A stretch of 22,032 bases of DNA from contig CAZKRL010000042.1 of assembly GCA_964555295.1 (NCBI GenBank), positions 1 through 22,032 of the forward strand, read 5' to 3'. Of the stretch, positions 1 through 8,209 are shown piece by piece; positions within the stretch are counted from its first letter, which is position 1; each line of letters starts with the position of its first letter. The stretch comes from CAZKRL01 sp964555295. Lineage in GTDB: Bacteria > Bacteroidota > Bacteroidia > Flavobacteriales_D > Sanyastnellaceae. The position numbers and the translations under genes were made by a program. The notes beneath the pieces were generated by a model. That model ran no database searches, was not told the origin of the DNA, and worked only from the letters and a program-made list of their open reading frames with translations.

Positions 1-1
1 C

Positions 2-1917
2 CAAATCCAACAAATCGAAATATTCTTCGCGCAAGCCAATTGGGATCAATTGATGGACGCGGAAATGTCGGGCTCGGAGAATTATCTCCTCGCCGATTCA
101 GTGCGTATCAACGGAGTCGTTTTCACTCAAGTGGGAGTGAAATACAAAGGCAATAGTTCTTACAATCCCAACAATGCAAAAAATCCTTTACACATCAACC
201 TTGATTACCTTATTGACCAACACTACCAGCACTTTACCGATTTGAAATTGGGCAATAGCTTCTCAGATCCCTCATTTCTGAGAGAGGTGCTGTGCTATGA
301 CATCCTGAGAAATTATATGGACTGCTCATTGAGCAATTATGCCGACGTTACCATCAACGGTCAGCACATCGGGTTGTACTCCAACACCGAAAGCGTCAAC
401 AAACATTTTTTAGGAGCGCATTATTTCAGTGCAGAGTCTCCCCTATTCAAATGCAATCCCATCGGTGGCGCAGGGCCGGGCAACAACAGTAGCATGCCTG
501 ATCTTTTGTGGATCGATGGCGACAGTACCTCCTACTACAACCGTTATGAACTCGAGTCGGATTATGGCTGGCAGGAACTCGTTGAGTTGATCGATACCCT
601 CAATCATTTTCCTTCTGCGATAGAGAATATCCTCGACATTGACCGAGTGTTGTGGATGCATGCGTTCAATAATGTAACGGTGAATTACGACTCCTACAGC
701 GGCATGCGGCAGAACTACTACCTATACCAAGACATCAACCGGCGATGGGTTCCTACGATCTGGGACCTCAATGAATCTTTCGGAGGATTCACCAACGGTT
801 TGTCGGTTAGCGGTTTGCAAACACTGCCGCTCAGCTTTGGCAATGATGCCATGCACCCACTCATTCAAAAACTTCTGTCGGTACCCATGTACCAGCGGAT
901 GTACCTCGCACATATCAAAACCATTACCGAAGAGCAATTTGCCAACGGCGATTATTTGACGCGATGCAACCAGTTGCAGAGCACGATTGATAGTGCTGTA
1001 GCTGCGGATATAAATGGACTTTATACCTACAATCAATTTCTTGGTGGACTCACCACTGATGTGCAAGAAGGCGGACCGGGTGGACCGGGAGGAAATGCGT
1101 CTTACGTGCCGGGAATTCAGAATTTAATGGATGCCCGCGCCGACTTTCTCTTGGGAACAACAGAGTTGACCGCATTGGAGCCGGTGATCACAAGCGTGGG
1201 TCCAACAAATGCTACCATGCCCATCGTGTGGGGACAAACCGTTTTCATCGGCGCTCAAATCGACAACGCCCAAATGGCGAGTATTGGCGTTAGGCACGAC
1301 CATACCCGAAGATTCTATAGACAGCCCATGTATGACGACGGATTGCACAACGACAATGCACCCAACGATGGTTATTACGCAGCAGAAATCCCGGTGAGCA
1401 GTGCACACATTGAATACTACATCTACGCCGATAATAGCAACGCCGGAAAATTCTCTCCCGTAAGAGCCGAGCATGAATTTTACACACTTANNNNNNNNNN
1501 NNNNNNNNNNNNNNNNNNNNNNNNNNNNNNNNNNNNNNNNNNNNNNNNNNNNNNNNNNNNNNNNNNNNNNNNNNNNNNNNNNNNNNNNNNACCTATGGCC
1601 GCTACCCCAACGGCACCGGTGCATTCAATTATCTGACTTCTACCTTCAACGCTGAGAACAATCTCTCAACCAACATCGACAATATGGCTGAGGAGAGCAC
1701 TATTAAAGTTTACCCCAATCCCTTTGGCGATGTGTTGAACATCATGGGTAAAGGACGCTATCAATTTCAAATTCACGATACATCGGGAAGGTTAATGGCC
1801 AGCGGGAATTTTACTGACCAAACGCAATTGACCCGCGAGTTGCCCAGTGCCGGTGGCATGTATGTACTTACCTTGTCGGATGCATACTCGCACAGAAGAA
1901 TAGCGATTGTGAAGTAG
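2..1917 (+). CDS. CotH kinase family protein with T9SS type A sorting domain (5' partial, interrupted by assembly gap)
   Basis: The frame is already open at the left edge (position 2), so the true start and signal peptide lie outside; the TTG at 50 is internal. The protein shows the CotH fold's landmarks: VGVKYKGNSS near the start, FTDLKLGNSF, NGQHIGLY, and YYLYQD followed by WDLNESFGGF. CotH-type proteins are atypical kinases; bacterial secreted members are mostly uncharacterised. After the CotH region comes a beta-rich linker (MYDDGLHND, IEYYIYADN, RAEHEFYTL). Beyond the N run, YGRYPNGTGAF precedes a C-terminal sorting domain starting VYPNPFGDVLNI and ending IAIVK, typical of T9SS cargo, so the product should be secreted or surface-bound. 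Frame is 2 before the gap and 1 after it, which is explained by the gap being a placeholder and not by a real frameshift. Stop TAG at 1915-1917. Family call is firm; substrate unknown. Confidence 0.88.
1491..1590. other. Assembly gap of exactly 100 N
   Basis: Exactly 100 Ns, the usual placeholder for a gap of unknown size. The coding frame before it (codons starting at positions 2 mod 3) and after it (1 mod 3) differ, so if the gene is intact the true missing length must be 2 mod 3. The flanking protein text (HEFYTL before, TYGRYPNGTG after) normally brackets a lamin-tail domain of about 100 residues in CotH/T9SS proteins, so several hundred bases are probably missing. That last point is inference. 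Confidence 0.95.
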
Positions 1918-2034
1918 TGTAAAAGCTGACTTACTTCCCGAGAAGAAGATGAGCCACGAATAGCAAAACAACATTTTGGAGTTTGTAGAAACCATCCTAT
2001 GGCAAGCGATACAAACAGATTCTACCAACCTCAA

Positions 2035-2063
2035 CAGCTATTCCGTTTTTGAAAAAATAGCTG
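2035..2063. repeat. Inverted repeat in the convergent CotH/htrA intergenic region
   Basis: CAGCTATT (2035-2042) and AATAGCTG (2056-2063) are perfect 8-base inverted arms around 13 bases. No T run follows on either strand, although the RNA from the htrA side would carry a U-rich loop. It may act as a weak terminator or 3'-end stabiliser for either neighbour. The rest of 1918-2087 shows no gene. Confidence 0.45.
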
Positions 2064-2076
2064 CACGCCGCAGGTC

Positions 2077-2094
2077 AATGTAACATATTACATT
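2077..2094. repeat. Short hairpin across the htrA stop codon
   Basis: AATGTAA (2077-2083), loop CATA, TTACATT (2088-2094) form a perfect 7-base AT-rich hairpin that includes the htrA stop codon (complement of 2088-2090). There is no T tract, so it is not a standard terminator; together with the next repeat at 2035-2063 it may mark the htrA transcript end. Confidence 0.35.
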
Positions 2095-3557
2095 CTGAAA
2101 CCGTACATGGCCTCCATGCCATTTGCATAATAGCCGCGAATCTCAACGTAACTGCCTGCTTTACCCTCGAGGGCATTCAACAACGCCTGCGGAGAGCCGA
2201 TACTTTGACCATTGATTTTAGTAATGATAAAGCCCTTTTGCATACCGATGGACTTGAATTTTCCGGGTTGCAATTCAAGCACCTTTGCACCCCCACCGAT
2301 GCCTAATTTCTCTAAATCTTCGGTGGCTGGATTTCCGAATTTTGCGCCCATCGATTGAACTGACCCAGACTCTACGGCAGCAAAATCCTCAAGCTCCGCT
2401 TTACCGCTTCGATTGCGCAATGTAACATCTACCGTTTGCTCCTTGCCATCTCTCCATACCTGCACCTTTACTTTTTCACCCGGGCGATACTTCGCAACCT
2501 GCTCTTGCAACATTGGAACATTGGAAACGGCATGTTCGCCAATTTTCAGAATCACATCCCCCTCCTTAATACCGCTCTCCGCCGCTGCACCACCATCAGT
2601 AAGCGCCTGTACATGAATTCCAGCTACCGACTTCAGTCCCTTCTCCTTTGCAATTTCTTCCGTTACCTCCTGAATTCTAACACCGATAAATGCGCGTTGT
2701 ACATGGCCAAATTCAATCAGGTCCTGAGCGACTTTTTTAGCAATGGTGCTGGGCACCGCAAATGAGTAACCCGCAAATGCTCCAGTTCTCGAAGCAATTG
2801 CAGTATTGATTCCGATCAGTTCACCCTTCGTATTTACCAGTGCACCTCCGCTATTCCCCGGATTCACTGCTGCGTCCGTTTGCAGAAAAGACTCTACGGG
2901 ATAAATCTCCTCACCCGACTTGCGTTCGCTGCCGAGCAAATTGATGTTCCTAGCTTTAGCGCTCACTATTCCTGCGGTTACAGTACTGGTTAAATCGAAT
3001 GGATTGCCCACTGCGATGACCCACTGGCCAATTCTCACGTCTTCGCTGTTACCCCAGACAATGGAAGGTAAATTTTTCTCCTCAATTTTAATCACCGCGA
3101 TATCTGTGCTAGGGTCGCGACCAATAACGGTGGCTTCGTAATTCTTGTTGTTATTCAGCGTAACGCTCAACTTCTCAGCGCCTTCCACTACGTGATTATT
3201 GGTGATGATAAAACCATCGTTGCTGATGATAACGCCTGACCCGGAAGACATCTGCACTTGGGGCTGTTGTTGATACCCAAAAAAATCTGACCACGGATTG
3301 TACATCGGCTGCATGGTGGTTTGGGTTTTTACGTGTACAACACCATTCACTGTGCGCTCCGCCGCCGCGGTAAAATCGCTTGCCATATCGCCGAAGGCAG
3401 AGTATCCCGCGCTTACGATTGGCGTCTCAGGAGCAAATGGGTCAGATGCCACTTCCATTGGCTGAGCGGGTTGAAATATTCTTTGCGCTGCAAAAACGGA
3501 GAGACCACCGACCACAGCCGCAAACAAAACCGGTAAATAGAACTTAGTGCTTTTCAT
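2088..3557 (-). CDS. htrA: Do/DegP-family periplasmic serine endoprotease (HtrA)
   Basis: This is a 489-residue quality-control protease that should degrade or refold misfolded envelope proteins. The start is the ATG at 3557 (MKSTKFYLPVLF), which gives a signal anchor; a longer reading from TTG 3584 would start inside the predicted promoter box. The trypsin-like triad is complete: His122 in TNNHVVEGA, Asp152 in DPSTDIAVIKI, Ser236 in NPGNSGGALV. Then comes PDZ1 (about 290-375, containing FIGVRIQEV and GIKEGDVILKI) and a shorter PDZ2 (about 400-489, with IITKINGQSIGSP) running to the C-terminus. Length and order fit the DegP/DegQ family. It stands 77 bp downstream of the dihydroorotase-like gene on the same strand but has its own promoter-like sequence. 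Whether it corresponds to DegP or DegQ cannot be settled from sequence. Confidence 0.95.
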   Translation of the reverse strand: MKSTKFYLPVLFAAVVGGLSVFAAQRIFQPAQPMEVASDPFAPETPIVSAGYSAFGDMASDFTAAAERTVNGVVHVKTQTTMQPMYNPWSDFFGYQQQPQVQMSSGSGVIISNDGFIITNNHVVEGAEKLSVTLNNNKNYEATVIGRDPSTDIAVIKIEEKNLPSIVWGNSEDVRIGQWVIAVGNPFDLTSTVTAGIVSAKARNINLLGSERKSGEEIYPVESFLQTDAAVNPGNSGGALVNTKGELIGINTAIASRTGAFAGYSFAVPSTIAKKVAQDLIEFGHVQRAFIGVRIQEVTEEIAKEKGLKSVAGIHVQALTDGGAAAESGIKEGDVILKIGEHAVSNVPMLQEQVAKYRPGEKVKVQVWRDGKEQTVDVTLRNRSGKAELEDFAAVESGSVQSMGAKFGNPATEDLEKLGIGGGAKVLELQPGKFKSIGMQKGFIITKINGQSIGSPQALLNALEGKAGSYVEIRGYYANGMEAMYGFRM

Positions 3558-3581
3558 AAATATGATAAATAGATAGTTCGT

Positions 3582-3609
3582 CAAAATTAGAATTGTCTCT
3601 CACTGACAA
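3582..3609 (-). promoter_or_regulatory. Predicted Bacteroidota sigma-A-type promoter of htrA
   Basis: On the minus strand TAATTTTG (complement of 3582-3589) matches the Bacteroidota -7 box TAnnTTTG exactly. A TTG (complement of 3607-3609) lies 17 bases upstream as the -33 element, slightly short of the usual spacing. The box ends 24 bases before the ATG at 3557, which supports that start. No operator was recognised. Confidence 0.6.
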
Positions 3610-3634
3610 TGAACAATGGCAATACAAATTTGTG

Positions 3635-4876
3635 TTAATCTAAGATTGGAAAAACGCGGCCCTTCAATGAGGTGCCGATCAACGGTGTGTTTCGCGCAAC
3701 GGAAGCAATCTGATCTTTGCTGATAACAGTCTCTCCGGAAGTTGAGAAACAACTGATCAGGGCTGGTGTATTTTTCTCGATTACGGGCGCTTTGATGCCA
3801 ATGATTCGGTATGGATCGCATGAAAACTTCTCACAAAAATCAACGATTGGAAGTGATTTCGAACATGCATTGAGTGCTGTTAAGAACGAATGCTGAAGTT
3901 GAATGGCGCCCCATTCAGCCAAATCGAATTCACAAAGTTTTTGCTCAACATCTACCGGAGAGTGATCGCTTACCACAACATCAATTGTACCATCGCGGAG
4001 TCCCTTCAAAAGGGCCTTACTATCTTCATGGGATCGAAGTGGTGGCAGAACTTTCAGGTTAGAATCGAAAGTATTGAGACTTGCATCCGTGAAATACAAA
4101 TGCATTGGAGAAACACCACAACTGATTTTTACACCTGACTTCTTAGCTGCACGCACCAGCTCCACGCTTTCGGCGCATGAGATAAGTTCCAAATGAACGG
4201 GCGTATCATAATACTTCGATAAAGAGATGATTCGCTGAACAGCAACCGTCTCGATCCAATGAGGAATTCCTTTGAGGCCGGTGGCAACACTTGTCAAACC
4301 CTCATGAATTTGACCGCCTGCAAATTCTTCCATCGGGAAGAGAAAAATCGGTGCATTCAAATCACGACCATATTCCATAACCCTCGAGAGAAGCTCACTC
4401 GAAGCAAGGTGATTAAAATCAGAAAAAGCCACTGCACCCTCGCGCTGAAGGTCATACATTTCGGTCATCTGCTTTCCCTTTCTTCCTTCTGAATAGGCGG
4501 CAGCAGGAAATAGTTTCACACCGGAACTTGATGATGCCGACAGAATATATCGAAGGACGGAAACGCAATCGGCACTAACACCAGTGGCCATGTACAACAC
4601 CGAAGTATATCCACCTATGCGTGCAGATTCTTGCAATGCAGCAATACTCTCGCGCAATTCATTGCCGGGATCAGGGGCTGATGATCTTAAGTCAAACCAG
4701 CCAGGAGTAACATATACATCCGGTTCATCTATGATTTTAACCCGAGAGGAAGGATTCAGATTTGGCCCCACATCTACGATCATTCCTTGATGAATGTGCA
4801 GATCAACGGATTGTCCGTTGAATGTTGAATTACGATCCAAAATCGTCGCGTTCTTGATGAGCCAGGATGTTTTCAT
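3635..4876 (-). CDS. Dihydroorotase-family protein (PyrC-like amidohydrolase) lacking metal-site histidines
   Basis: This 413-residue protein has the cyclic amidohydrolase layout: a small beta domain (LIKNATILD), a TIM barrel and a C-terminal beta return. Active dihydroorotases have an HxH metal motif after PGxxD; here the sequence reads PGWFDLRSSAPDPG (58-71), with no histidine. The barrel site normally seen as HxxH reads VHLELIS (227-233), keeping only the first His. SDHSPVDVEQK (303-313) keeps the late Asp-His. Bacteroidota genomes commonly carry such a protein annotated as dihydroorotase. It may be a pseudo-enzyme partner of aspartate carbamoyltransferase, as in aDHOase/PyrX systems, or have another activity. 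Start: ATG 4876 (MKTSWLIKNA) is preferred; ATG 4900 would add eight residues. It is divergent from ppx and followed by htrA. Confidence 0.8.
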   Translation of the reverse strand: MKTSWLIKNATILDRNSTFNGQSVDLHIHQGMIVDVGPNLNPSSRVKIIDEPDVYVTPGWFDLRSSAPDPGNELRESIAALQESARIGGYTSVLYMATGVSADCVSVLRYILSASSSSGVKLFPAAAYSEGRKGKQMTEMYDLQREGAVAFSDFNHLASSELLSRVMEYGRDLNAPIFLFPMEEFAGGQIHEGLTSVATGLKGIPHWIETVAVQRIISLSKYYDTPVHLELISCAESVELVRAAKKSGVKISCGVSPMHLYFTDASLNTFDSNLKVLPPLRSHEDSKALLKGLRDGTIDVVVSDHSPVDVEQKLCEFDLAEWGAIQLQHSFLTALNACSKSLPIVDFCEKFSCDPYRIIGIKAPVIEKNTPALISCFSTSGETVISKDQIASVARNTPLIGTSLKGRVFPILD

Positions 4877-4971
4877 GAATCGGGCACGAAGATAAATCAT
4901 GCGCTATTCAACCGAACAAACAACACAGATGAAAAAAGAGTACATTGCCCCAAACAAAATCAAAACCGAAC

Positions 4972-5898
4972 ATGCAATTTGCAGTTATTGACTGTGGCAC
5001 CAACGTATTCAATCTTCTGATAGCCGAAATAAATGAAGGCGAGCTTAAAATTGCCGCAGTTCATAAAATTTCCGTCCAACTTTTTAAGGGAAGCCTAACA
5101 ACGACTCACATTTCTGAAGCACGAATGATTCGCGGACTTGACGCCATACAATCATTTCTACACACGGTGAAAAGTCATCAAATACAGCACATCAAATGCG
5201 TTGCCACGAGTGCGGTGAGAGATGCTGAGAACGGACAAGAATTTGTGCAACTCGTGCGAGAGAAAACATCGCTTCACATTGAGGTAATCAGCGGTGAAGA
5301 GGAAGCCAAATTGATCTATTACGGAGTACAATTATCAGGCATGCTTGACCAACGAAAAACATTGCTCATTGATATTGGTGGCGGCAGTGTAGAATTCAGT
5401 GTTTGCGAGAAAGATCAACTTCACAAAAGCATAAGTATTCCTGTAGGAGTGAGCAGATTAAAGGACAAAATGCTGCATGCCGACATACTGGGGAAAATCG
5501 AGCTATCAACCCTGAGAAACTACTTTCATGAATCCATGCGTGAAATCAAAAACTACATGGAAAGTCAAAAAATTGAACGATGCATTGGAACCTCGGGATC
5601 CTTCGACACCTTATTCAATATTTTCAGAAGCTCACTAAAACATGATGAAGCAGCTTCCATTATGAGTTACGATGTATTTGAACAAATCCATCAGTGGATT
5701 ATCCGAATGCCATTGGAGGAGCGATTGAAAGATCCCAGAATACTGACCGAACGCGCAGAGTATCTGCCTTATGCCACCACCTTAATCAGTTATATTCTCG
5801 AGTTAACAGGACCGATGAGTTTTGAGCATTGTTCGTTCAATCTCAAAGAAGGCCTCGCCACCAGATACGCATTGGAGCTGGGCTGGAGACCTCAATAA
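4972..5898 (+). CDS. Ppx/GppA-type exopolyphosphatase / pppGpp phosphohydrolase, single-domain form
   Basis: This 308-residue protein has an ASKHA ATPase-like fold that hydrolyses polyphosphate or pppGpp ends. Visible motifs: phosphate-1 loop AVIDCGTNVFNLL (4-16), SGEEEAKLIYYG (107-118) with the family's catalytic Glu, phosphate-2 loop LIDIGGGSVEF (132-142), PVGVSRLKDKM, and GTSGSFDTL near 210. It is about the length of the short Ppx class and lacks the C-terminal HD-like domain of E. coli Ppx. Start: ATG 4972 gives the canonical N-terminus; TTG 4945 would add nine polar residues. The substrate, polyP or pppGpp, cannot be chosen from sequence. It ends with a 7-base tail-to-tail overlap with hldD. 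No clear TAnnTTTG box was found in the 95-bp divergent spacer it shares with the dihydroorotase-like gene. Confidence 0.88.
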   Translation: MQFAVIDCGTNVFNLLIAEINEGELKIAAVHKISVQLFKGSLTTTHISEARMIRGLDAIQSFLHTVKSHQIQHIKCVATSAVRDAENGQEFVQLVREKTSLHIEVISGEEEAKLIYYGVQLSGMLDQRKTLLIDIGGGSVEFSVCEKDQLHKSISIPVGVSRLKDKMLHADILGKIELSTLRNYFHESMREIKNYMESQKIERCIGTSGSFDTLFNIFRSSLKHDEAASIMSYDVFEQIHQWIIRMPLEERLKDPRILTERAEYLPYATTLISYILELTGPMSFEHCSFNLKEGLATRYALELGWRPQ

Positions 5899-6881
5899 AT
5901 AGCAAAATTCTTTTCGAGGTAATTCTTTACATAATCCTCGACACCGTTTTCCAGAGAGTGAAATTCATGATGGAAGCCAATTGACTTTAGCTTCTCCATA
6001 TCAGCGCAAGTATAGTATTGATAGGCACCTCTAATATCAGCGGGTGTATCTATGTACTCAATATTAACCGGCACATTCATTGCATTAAATACAGCTCCTG
6101 CCAGATCATTAAAGGAACGGGCGGCACCCGAACCCAGGTTATAAATACCTGAATTCTTTCGATGATGCATTAGGAAGATGCATGCTTCCACAACGTCCAT
6201 TACATATACAAAATCTCTTTTCTGTTCGCCATGAGCGATTCCTTCCTTGTGTGATTTGAATAACCTCAACATTCCAGATTCTTTGATCTGACGATAAGCG
6301 TGAAATATGACAGATGCCATCCTCCCCTTGTGATACTCATTTGGTCCGTAGACATTAAAAAACTTTAGTCCAGCCCAGAAATAGGGTGAGGTATCTTGTT
6401 GCAGGACCCACTTATCGAAATCATTTTTAGAAACACCGTAAGGATTGAGAGGTTGGAGATGATTTACACACTCGTGCGAATCGCTATAACCCCATTCACC
6501 GCCGCCATATGTGGCAGCAGAAGAAGCATAAATCAACGGTATCTGATACCTGGCACATATTTTCCAAATCGACTTTGAGTACTCAAGATTTAAGCTATTG
6601 AGAATTTCAATGTCCTGTTCCGAAGTATCAGTTCTTGCACCGAAATGAAAAACGAATTGCACCAGATTCTCATTTGCCTCCAGCCACTCGATAAAGTCTT
6701 CACGATCCTCGCAGACCACATATTCCTTTTTCGAATAATTGACACCTGTATGCTCGTGATTTTCATGCTCCGATCTACCAACAAAATCATCGACCAAAAC
6801 CAAATCAAAAAAACGATCCAGATTGAGGCGACGAACAAGTGCGCTGGCAATAAACCCGGAAACCCCTGTAACAACAATCAT
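5892..6881 (-). CDS. hldD: ADP-L-glycero-D-manno-heptose 6-epimerase
   Basis: This 329-residue extended short-chain dehydrogenase converts ADP-D-glycero-D-manno-heptose to the L-glycero form for the LPS inner core in the cytoplasm. The nucleotide-binding loop is TGVSGFIAS (5-13), in which the last glycine of GxxGxxG is alanine. Other family marks: FHFGARTDTSE (78-88), YASSAATYGGG (118-128) with the catalytic Ser, YGVSK (148-152) with the Tyr/Lys pair, LKFFNVYGPNEYHKGRM, and FKSHKEGIAHGEQKRDF, the last two nearly diagnostic for HldD/RfaD. Starts at ATG 6881; TAA stop at 5892-5894 lies inside the convergent ppx gene's 3' end, so the two transcripts overlap and no terminator separates them. No other LPS heptose gene (hldE, gmhA, gmhB) lies in the window. 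Confidence 0.95.
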   Translation of the reverse strand: MIVVTGVSGFIASALVRRLNLDRFFDLVLVDDFVGRSEHENHEHTGVNYSKKEYVVCEDREDFIEWLEANENLVQFVFHFGARTDTSEQDIEILNSLNLEYSKSIWKICARYQIPLIYASSAATYGGGEWGYSDSHECVNHLQPLNPYGVSKNDFDKWVLQQDTSPYFWAGLKFFNVYGPNEYHKGRMASVIFHAYRQIKESGMLRLFKSHKEGIAHGEQKRDFVYVMDVVEACIFLMHHRKNSGIYNLGSGAARSFNDLAGAVFNAMNVPVNIEYIDTPADIRGAYQYYTCADMEKLKSIGFHHEFHSLENGVEDYVKNYLEKNFAIY

Positions 6882-7182
6882 GATGCAATGATAAGATTGA
6901 ACCGCTTACAATGGAATGATTGTGTCAGAGGAATAAACAGCGGAATATCTCGGCAACCGTTTGACACATCTTCCAATCAAATTGAGTTGTATTCGAGAAA
7001 AACGAAACGAAACTATGAGAGGCACTTTACTTGAAGAGATTTTGATACGTAACGCTTGGTATAAAACGCCCTATTTCTTAGCCCTAAACTTATTCCGATT
7101 GTCTGTCAAATGTTTCTCGAATTCCTCCACGTTGAATTTCATGGTAAATGCTAGCAACTCGCTAGGTTTTATATCCAAAAAG
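6882..7182. other. Intergenic region with no recognised gene
   Basis: About 300 bases between the 5' end of hldD and the folD terminator. Plus-strand open frames here run into folD antisense, have no recognisable protein features and are not believed. One small inverted repeat, CTAGC (7151-7155), AACTC, GCTAG (7161-7165), is visible. The hldD promoter must lie here, but no exact TAnnTTTG box was found on the minus strand; TAGTTTCG near 7016 is a one-mismatch candidate. No tRNA or known RNA was recognised. Confidence 0.5.
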
Positions 7183-7207
7183 AAAGCTCTGTTAACTCAG
7201 AGCTTTT
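7183..7207 (-). terminator. Intrinsic terminator after folD, possibly bidirectional
   Basis: AAAGCTCTG (7183-7191), loop TTAACT, CAGAGCTTT (7198-7206) form a 9-base perfect stem directly after the folD TAA stop. Reading the minus strand, the stem is followed by a T-rich tract (TTTCTTTTT); on the plus strand it is also followed by T residues, so it could stop transcription both ways. Confidence 0.8.
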
Positions 7208-8092
7208 TTATTTGCTACCGCCTCGCCTCTCATGCGCCTGCCGCGTATTCTGCAACAATGCAGCAATGGTCATGGGCCCAACACCACCGGGCACAGGAGT
7301 AATAAAAGAACACACGGGGGATACCTGCGCAAAGTTCACGTCGCCCGCCAAACGAAAACCCGACTTCTTGCTTTCATCAGGTATTCTGGTGATGCCCACA
7401 TCAACAATCACCGCTCCGGGTTTAACCATATCTGCTGTAACCATCTCCGGCCTTCCCGTGGCGACAATCAAAATATCGGCACGTCGACAAATCCCTTCAA
7501 CATCTTTGCTCTTGCTATGCACAATCGTAACGGTTGCATTACCCGGATTCATATTGCGCTGCATCAAGATCGCAACCGGCAATCCAACTATATGCGACCG
7601 GCCCAACACAACACACTCCTTGCCCACAGTATCAATATTATATCGACGAAGTAATTCAATTATTCCCTTGGGTGTCGCAGGAATGAAACACTCTTGGGAT
7701 AACATCATCCGTCCTAGGTTCTGCGGATGAAATCCGTCTACATCCTTATCAGGATCAATGGCCTCAATGACACGAGACTCATCGATATGCTTTGGCAATG
7801 GAAGCTGAACAATATATCCGTCAACATCCATTCTCGCGTTCAATTCCTGTATCGTCTGTAGCAGCTCGAACTCAGTAATATCGGCCGGAAGCGTAATGAG
7901 TGTCGACTGCATTCCCGCTCTTTCACAGGCCTTCACTTTGGCGGCAACATACGTTTTGCTGGCACCATCTTCTCCTACCAGAATCGCTGCAAGGTGTGGA
8001 ACCCTGCTACCTGAGGTCTTGCATTCCGCTGTGTATGCGGCAATCTCAGAGATAATTTGCTCCGAAACCTTATTTCCTTCCAACAATTGCAT
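7208..8092 (-). CDS. folD: Bifunctional methylenetetrahydrofolate dehydrogenase / methenyltetrahydrofolate cyclohydrolase
   Basis: This 294-residue cytosolic enzyme of one-carbon metabolism oxidises 5,10-methylene-THF to methenyl-THF and hydrolyses that to 10-formyl-THF. The active-site Tyr48 and Lys52 sit in TYVAAKVKACERAGM, Gln96 in YIVQLPLPKHID, and Asp119 in PDKDVDGFHPQNLGR. The nucleotide-binding part shows GRSHIVGLPVAILM, and the C-terminal family signature reads ITPVPGGVGPMTIAALLQNT. Length matches the family. ATG at 8092 gives the usual N-terminus (MQLLEGNKVSEQI). The gene is monocistronic as seen: a hairpin terminator follows and the amylase locus diverges upstream across a 117-bp spacer. 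Confidence 0.97.
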   Translation of the reverse strand: MQLLEGNKVSEQIISEIAAYTAECKTSGSRVPHLAAILVGEDGASKTYVAAKVKACERAGMQSTLITLPADITEFELLQTIQELNARMDVDGYIVQLPLPKHIDESRVIEAIDPDKDVDGFHPQNLGRMMLSQECFIPATPKGIIELLRRYNIDTVGKECVVLGRSHIVGLPVAILMQRNMNPGNATVTIVHSKSKDVEGICRRADILIVATGRPEMVTADMVKPGAVIVDVGITRIPDESKKSGFRLAGDVNFAQVSPVCSFITPVPGGVGPMTIAALLQNTRQAHERRGGSK

Positions 8093-8164
8093 AACGATTC
8101 TTCTGTCGTGTATTGGGGTACAATGTAGCTTTAGACCACGATAAAAAAAAATTCATCAATAGTT

Positions 8165-8193
8165 AGTGTACAAATAACACTTTAATACATTTG
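8165..8193 (+). promoter_or_regulatory. Predicted promoter of the alpha-glucan locus, with a candidate operator
   Basis: TACATTTG (8186-8193) matches the Bacteroidota -7 box exactly and ends 16 bases before the amylase ATG. Where the -33 element is expected there is no clean TTTG; instead an inverted repeat AGTGT (8165-8169), ACAAATA, ACACT (8177-8181) covers the spot. A regulator binding there could control the locus (inference). No regulator gene, such as a SusR-like or ECF-sigma/anti-sigma pair, lies nearby. Confidence 0.5.
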
Positions 8194-8209
8194 GCAAGAT
8201 TACCTACCG

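Noticed and set aside
1473..1655. Plus-strand open frames running through the N gap, including the continuation of the CotH frame past the Ns
   Set aside because: They exist only because Ns translate as unknown residues; the real frame after the gap is the one giving TYGRYPNGTG and the sorting domain.
7151..7165. CTAGC-AACTC-GCTAG inverted repeat as a recombination or attachment site
   Set aside because: Only 5-base arms, no second copy noticed and no recombinase gene; expected by chance at this length.
6645..7302. Two overlapping plus-strand open frames (6645-7034 and 6961-7302)
   Set aside because: They overlap hldD and folD antisense, have no recognisable motif or start context, and look like chance frames.
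7212..7730. Long plus-strand frame antisense to folD
   Set aside because: FolD is unmistakable on the minus strand; this is its shadow.
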